DNA of 18,940 bases from contig CBDEGU010000001.1 in NCBI GenBank assembly GCA_965238045.1, forward strand, positions 1 through 18,940, in the 5' to 3' direction. Of this stretch, positions 14,262 through 18,940 are shown one piece after another. The notes beneath the pieces are model-generated. The model did no database searches. It saw only the letters and a list, made by a program, of their open reading frames with translations, and was not told where the DNA came from. The position numbers and the translations under genes are program-made. The stretch is from CBDEGU01 sp965238045 (GTDB lineage: Bacteria; Acidobacteriota; Terriglobia; Bryobacterales; UBA6623). The number at the start of each line of letters is the position of its first letter. Position 1 is the stretch's first letter.

Positions 14262-15335
14262 ATGAAGAAACATCTTGCGATTCGGCTTGTCTTGCTATGT
14301 GCCGCCGCGGCGGCGTTTGCCGGAGCCTATCACCGGGCCGCGACGGCCGAGCGCATGCTCGAGACCGCGAACCGCTTCGTGCATTCGCTCGACGCGGACC
14401 AGAAGTCTCAGGCGCTGCTCGAGTTCGGCTCGGCAGGCCGCACAAAGTGGCATTTCGTTCCCGACAACAATTTCAAGAATACATACGGCTATGGCCGGCG
14501 CGGCGTTACCTACAAAGTGATGACGCCCAAGCAGCAGCGCCTGGCGAACGCTCTTCTCAGCTCTGGCCTGAGCCCGGACGGCATGATGAAAGCGATGACC
14601 ATCATGAGCCAGGAGGACCGGCTGCGCGTGCTTGAGAGAGACACCACGGGCCGGCGAGACGTGGACAAGTATTACGTCTCGATCTTCGGCACGCCTTCGC
14701 CGGCCGGCACCTGGGGCTGGCGCGTCGAAGGGCACCACATCTCGCTGCACTACACTCTCAAGGGCGGCAAACTCGTCTCCGCCGCTCCGACCTTCTTCGG
14801 CGCCAACCCGCACCGCGTCGAGGGCGGATTCCGCATTCTGGGCCGCGAAGAAGACCTGGGGCGCGAGCTGGTGAAGTCTCTGACCTCCGCGCAGCGCAAG
14901 TCCGCGGTGGTCGCCGATGTCGCCTATAGCGACATCCTTACCAAAGCCGACCAGCGAGCCAAACTCGAAAATCAGCCCCGCGGCTTGGCCGCTTCCGATA
15001 TGACAGCCGCGCAGCGAACCTTGCTTATGGCCATCATCGACGAGTACGTATACAACGTGCCCGCCCCGGTGGCGGCCGATCGCATGAAAGCCGTCAAGGC
15101 TACCGCCGATAAGGATCTGCTCTTTGCCTGGGCCGGCAGTATCGAGCCCGGCGCCGGCGATTACTATCGTGTTCAGGCGCCGGCCTTCCTGATCGAGTAC
15201 GACAACACCCAGAACAACAACAACCACTCCCATCTCGTTTGGAGAGATTTCGCCGGCGACTTCGGCCTCGACGTGCTGGCGATGCATCACCGCCAAAATG
15301 ATCACGGTCTGGGCAACATCGTGGCCGCCGACTAA
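14262..15335 (+). CDS. Exported DUF3500 family protein
   Basis: A 357-residue protein that matches the DUF3500 pattern. The N-terminus MKKHLAIRLVLLCAAAAAFA is a signal peptide; the open frame extends to TTG 14232, but ATG 14262 is clearly better. Family signatures are the N-terminal 'ALLEFGSAGRTKWHFVP' (51-67), WGWRVEGHHISLHYT (151-165), and near the end IEYDNTQNNNNHSHLVWRDF (311-330) with MHHRQNDHG (341-349). The conserved His/Asp/Asn/Trp-rich C-terminal block suggests a metal- or ligand-binding site, but no activity is known to me. Members are usually secreted and occur in Acidobacteriota and relatives. It has its own -10 box and converges on the HAD gene, with 17 nt between stops. Confidence 0.85.
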   Translation: MKKHLAIRLVLLCAAAAAFAGAYHRAATAERMLETANRFVHSLDADQKSQALLEFGSAGRTKWHFVPDNNFKNTYGYGRRGVTYKVMTPKQQRLANALLSSGLSPDGMMKAMTIMSQEDRLRVLERDTTGRRDVDKYYVSIFGTPSPAGTWGWRVEGHHISLHYTLKGGKLVSAAPTFFGANPHRVEGGFRILGREEDLGRELVKSLTSAQRKSAVVADVAYSDILTKADQRAKLENQPRGLAASDMTAAQRTLLMAIIDEYVYNVPAPVAADRMKAVKATADKDLLFAWAGSIEPGAGDYYRVQAPAFLIEYDNTQNNNNHSHLVWRDFAGDFGLDVLAMHHRQNDHGLGNIVAAD

Positions 15336-15352
15336 AGAGCGACCATCGGCGG

Positions 15353-16006
15353 CTAACGCTGCTGGCGGAAGTGGCATCCCACCTCGCTTAGATTGGCAAT
15401 AACCGTGTGGCCGCGGCCCGAGAGGACTTCGTGGCTTTGATGGCCGTGGGGAATCAACAAACAGTTCCATCCCAACTCGTCGGCGATCTCGGCGTCGTGG
15501 GTTGTATCGCCGATATACAACACGCGCCCGGGTTCGGCTCCGAGCATGGCCTGCAACTCGCGCGCCTCTGCGAGCTTGCCGGCGGCGTGCTGATTCGACA
15601 ACGCCATTACGTTCGCGAAATACTCCTCGAGTTCATAGTGCCGCAGCGAGAGCATGAGTGCTTCGCGGTACGAGGCCGACAGGATCGACGCGCCCACGCC
15701 CTGCTTCCTAAGCACTTCCAGCAGAGGCCGCGCGCCGGGATGCAGCTCACATTCGTTCACGCGACTGTCGAAATGGGAGAGGTAGTGCTGAGAAATCCGT
15801 ACGAATGAAATCACCTCGAAGTCGAATCCCAAGTCCCGATACAGATCTTGCACCGGGAAACGAAAGTGACGGCGATAGGTTTCTTGGTCGATCGCCGGCT
15901 TGCCGTACTTCGCCATGACACGGTTGGCCGACTCGACGGCAAGATCAATGTCATCGATCAGCGTGCCGTTCCAGTCGAACACAACATGGTCGTAGCGAAG
16001 GCTCAT
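15353..16006 (-). CDS. HAD-superfamily hydrolase with DWN motif I
   Basis: A 217-residue haloacid dehalogenase-type hydrolase, probably a small-molecule phosphatase of the phosphoglycolate phosphatase-like subgroup. Motif I is FDWNGTLIDD (10-19), with nucleophile Asp11; the second Asp of the usual DxD is Asn13. Motif II is ILSAS (108-112, Ser110), the motif III Lys is probably Lys144, and motif IV is GDTTHDAE (166-173, Asp167 and Asp171). A helical cap lies between motifs I and II (about 20-85). The ATG has AAAGGAAGCG upstream, a good ribosome site. It lies 36 nt downstream of the SDR gene on the same strand, so the two may be co-transcribed. The substrate is unknown. Confidence 0.85.
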   Translation of the reverse strand: MSLRYDHVVFDWNGTLIDDIDLAVESANRVMAKYGKPAIDQETYRRHFRFPVQDLYRDLGFDFEVISFVRISQHYLSHFDSRVNECELHPGARPLLEVLRKQGVGASILSASYREALMLSLRHYELEEYFANVMALSNQHAAGKLAEARELQAMLGAEPGRVLYIGDTTHDAEIADELGWNCLLIPHGHQSHEVLSGRGHTVIANLSEVGCHFRQQR

Positions 16007-16042
16007 CGCTTCCTTTCGCGGCGTCTGGCGTGAAGAGGCAAC

Positions 16043-16807
16043 TCAGCCTTCCACCGCACGTCTGAGCTTGCGCATGCCGCCGAGCCAGCGGTCGTAGTTC
16101 TCCGCTTTGCTCTGGAAGTACCCAGCCACCTCCGGGTGGGGCAGGATCATGAACTGCTCACGGTCGAGTCCCTCGATTACGGCGTCGGCCACTTGGTCAG
16201 GAGAGAGCGCGGTCTCGGCCAAGAAGTGCAAACTTTTCGCCCGGTCCAGCAGGCGAGTGCGCACGCCTTGGGGGCACACACATGAGACCTTGATGCCGGC
16301 ATCTCCGTAGGTCATAGCAACCCATTCGGCGAACGCGCGGGCCGCGTGTTTGGTAACGGCGTAGGTGGCCGATCCGATTTGGGTGAGCAAACCAGCCGCG
16401 GAGACCACATTCAGTAAATAACCTTCTCCGCGCTCGACCATGCCGGGCAGCACGGCCCGGGCCGCGTAGACGTGCGCCATGGTGTTCACGTTCCAGCTTG
16501 CCAGCCAGTCGTCGTTCGAGGTTTCCACGCCGCCATCGACAAGAATTCCGGCGTTCGAGCAAAACAGATCAATGCGGCCGAACTGCTCGTCGACATGGGC
16601 CACCAGAGCCGCCACGTCTGACTCCTCGGCGACATTCGTCTTGACAGCGAGCCCGCCAATTTCTTTTGCGACGCTCGCCGCCGCTGCCGCGTCCAAATCC
16701 GCGACTACGACCACTCGCGCCCCTTCCGAGGCGAATTTCCGGGCCAGAGCTCGGCCGATGCCCCGCCCGCCTCCGGTGACCACGGCGACCTTGTCGTTGA
16801 GTTTCAT
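16043..16807 (-). CDS. Short-chain dehydrogenase/reductase (SDR), second copy
   Basis: A 254-residue classical SDR, not closely similar to the one at 1959-2714. TGGGRGIG (11-18) binds the cofactor; Asp37 at the end of strand two (VVVVADLD) suggests NAD(H). The NNAG motif is SNAG here (84-87), and the catalytic set is Ser136, Tyr149 and Lys153 (YAVTK). After PQGVRT the C-terminus departs from the short GG..L.vDGG ending and runs on as a helical tail (ILPHPEVAGYFQSKAENYDRWL), which resembles larger-substrate SDRs rather than 3-oxoacyl-ACP reductases. AGGGAA 8 nt before the ATG is a good ribosome site, and a TATAAT lies about 50 nt upstream. It probably shares a transcript with the HAD gene 36 nt downstream. 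Substrate not deducible. Confidence 0.88.
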   Translation of the reverse strand: MKLNDKVAVVTGGGRGIGRALARKFASEGARVVVVADLDAAAAASVAKEIGGLAVKTNVAEESDVAALVAHVDEQFGRIDLFCSNAGILVDGGVETSNDDWLASWNVNTMAHVYAARAVLPGMVERGEGYLLNVVSAAGLLTQIGSATYAVTKHAARAFAEWVAMTYGDAGIKVSCVCPQGVRTRLLDRAKSLHFLAETALSPDQVADAVIEGLDREQFMILPHPEVAGYFQSKAENYDRWLGGMRKLRRAVEG

Positions 16808-16858
16808 AAGCGATTCCCTGCCGGCGAAAGCCCAGCTGGTGCAAGCACCGTGCGTCCG

Positions 16859-16864
16859 ATTATA
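16859..16864 (-). promoter_or_regulatory. TATAAT box between the M3 peptidase and SDR genes
   Basis: The minus strand has a perfect TATAAT 51 nt before the SDR ATG and 14 nt past the peptidase stop. This suggests the SDR-HAD pair has a promoter of its own. The short leader holds GGTG-CTTG-CACC (16838-16849), a small hairpin, and AGGGAA as ribosome site. No clear -35 is visible. Confidence 0.45.
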
Positions 16865-16878
16865 CTTCAGCCGCGTCG

Positions 16879-18936
<2,058 letters not shown>

Positions 18937-18940
18937 CGCC

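Noticed and set aside
14119..14445. Upstream extension of the secreted unknown gene to 14445
   Set aside because: The added 109 residues are Arg/Ser/Pro-rich, overlap the divergent DUF3500 start, and would bury the signal peptide.
14295..15470. A 391-residue minus-strand frame opposite the DUF3500 gene
   Set aside because: Antisense shadow; it also overlaps the real HAD gene end and has no family motif.
16838..16849. GGTGC..GCACC as a terminator for the M3 peptidase
   Set aside because: The stem is only 4-5 bp, there is no T-run, and it lies downstream of the TATAAT box, so it is more likely leader structure or chance.

Overview
The window looks like an ordinary chromosomal segment of a free-living, GC-rich bacterium, most probably an Acidobacteriota member of the Solibacter/Bryobacterales type. 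The clues are a secreted acidobacterial-style protein of unknown function (13021-14118, minus, with a 'LPDFVC..VTRRY' signature), a CehA/McbA-type PHP hydrolase followed by a Tat-exported Gfo/Idh/MocA protein, an exported DinB-fold protein, a DUF3500 protein, and a menaquinone gene of the futalosine route (mqnD). This assignment is inference from gene content. No marker gene such as rRNA is present. I see no tRNA, rRNA, CRISPR array, insertion sequence, phage gene or recognisable defence system.

Layout. (1) 61-2714, plus strand: four closely spaced genes, namely a CbiX-like chelatase, an FAD/NAD(P) ferredoxin-reductase-like protein (sharing TGATG with the chelatase), an exported DinB-fold protein and a short-chain dehydrogenase. 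(2) 2933-6537, plus strand: an exported CehA/PHP metallohydrolase, then a Tat-dependent Gfo/Idh/MocA protein. A promoter-like site overlapping a 13-bp palindrome precedes the pair. (3) 6534-8748, minus strand: mqnD, then a secreted HEAT-repeat protein whose stop codon shares a CTAG with the Gfo/Idh stop. (4) 8945-9316, plus strand: a degenerate receiver-domain protein. (5) 9347-10381, minus strand: trpD. (6) 10472-13010, plus strand: sucC, sucD and ndk. (7) 13021-14118, minus strand: the secreted unknown protein, convergent with ndk across a shared hairpin. (8) 14262-15335, plus strand: an exported DUF3500 protein. (9) 15353-18936, minus strand: an oligopeptidase A-like M3 peptidase at the right edge, then a second SDR and a HAD hydrolase downstream of it.

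How the genes fit together. sucC-sucD-ndk form a central-metabolism block (succinyl-CoA to succinate with NTP formation, then NTP exchange). trpD (tryptophan) and mqnD (menaquinone) are single biosynthetic genes without their pathway partners nearby. CehA plus Gfo/Idh look like an exported catabolic pair of unknown substrate. Several proteins have export signals (DinB, CehA, Gfo/Idh, HEAT, the unknown secreted protein, DUF3500), so envelope functions are strongly represented.

No intergenic stretch exceeds 300 bases. The longest are 2715-2932 (218 nt) and 8749-8944 (196 nt). The most interesting signals are small ones: TACAAT boxes exactly 6 nt before the start codons of ndk and of the convergent secreted gene (possible leaderless transcripts), a hairpin carrying both stop codons of that same convergent pair, and a one-residue deletion in the CoA-binding loop of SucD. 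I did not find a convincing new multi-gene system.
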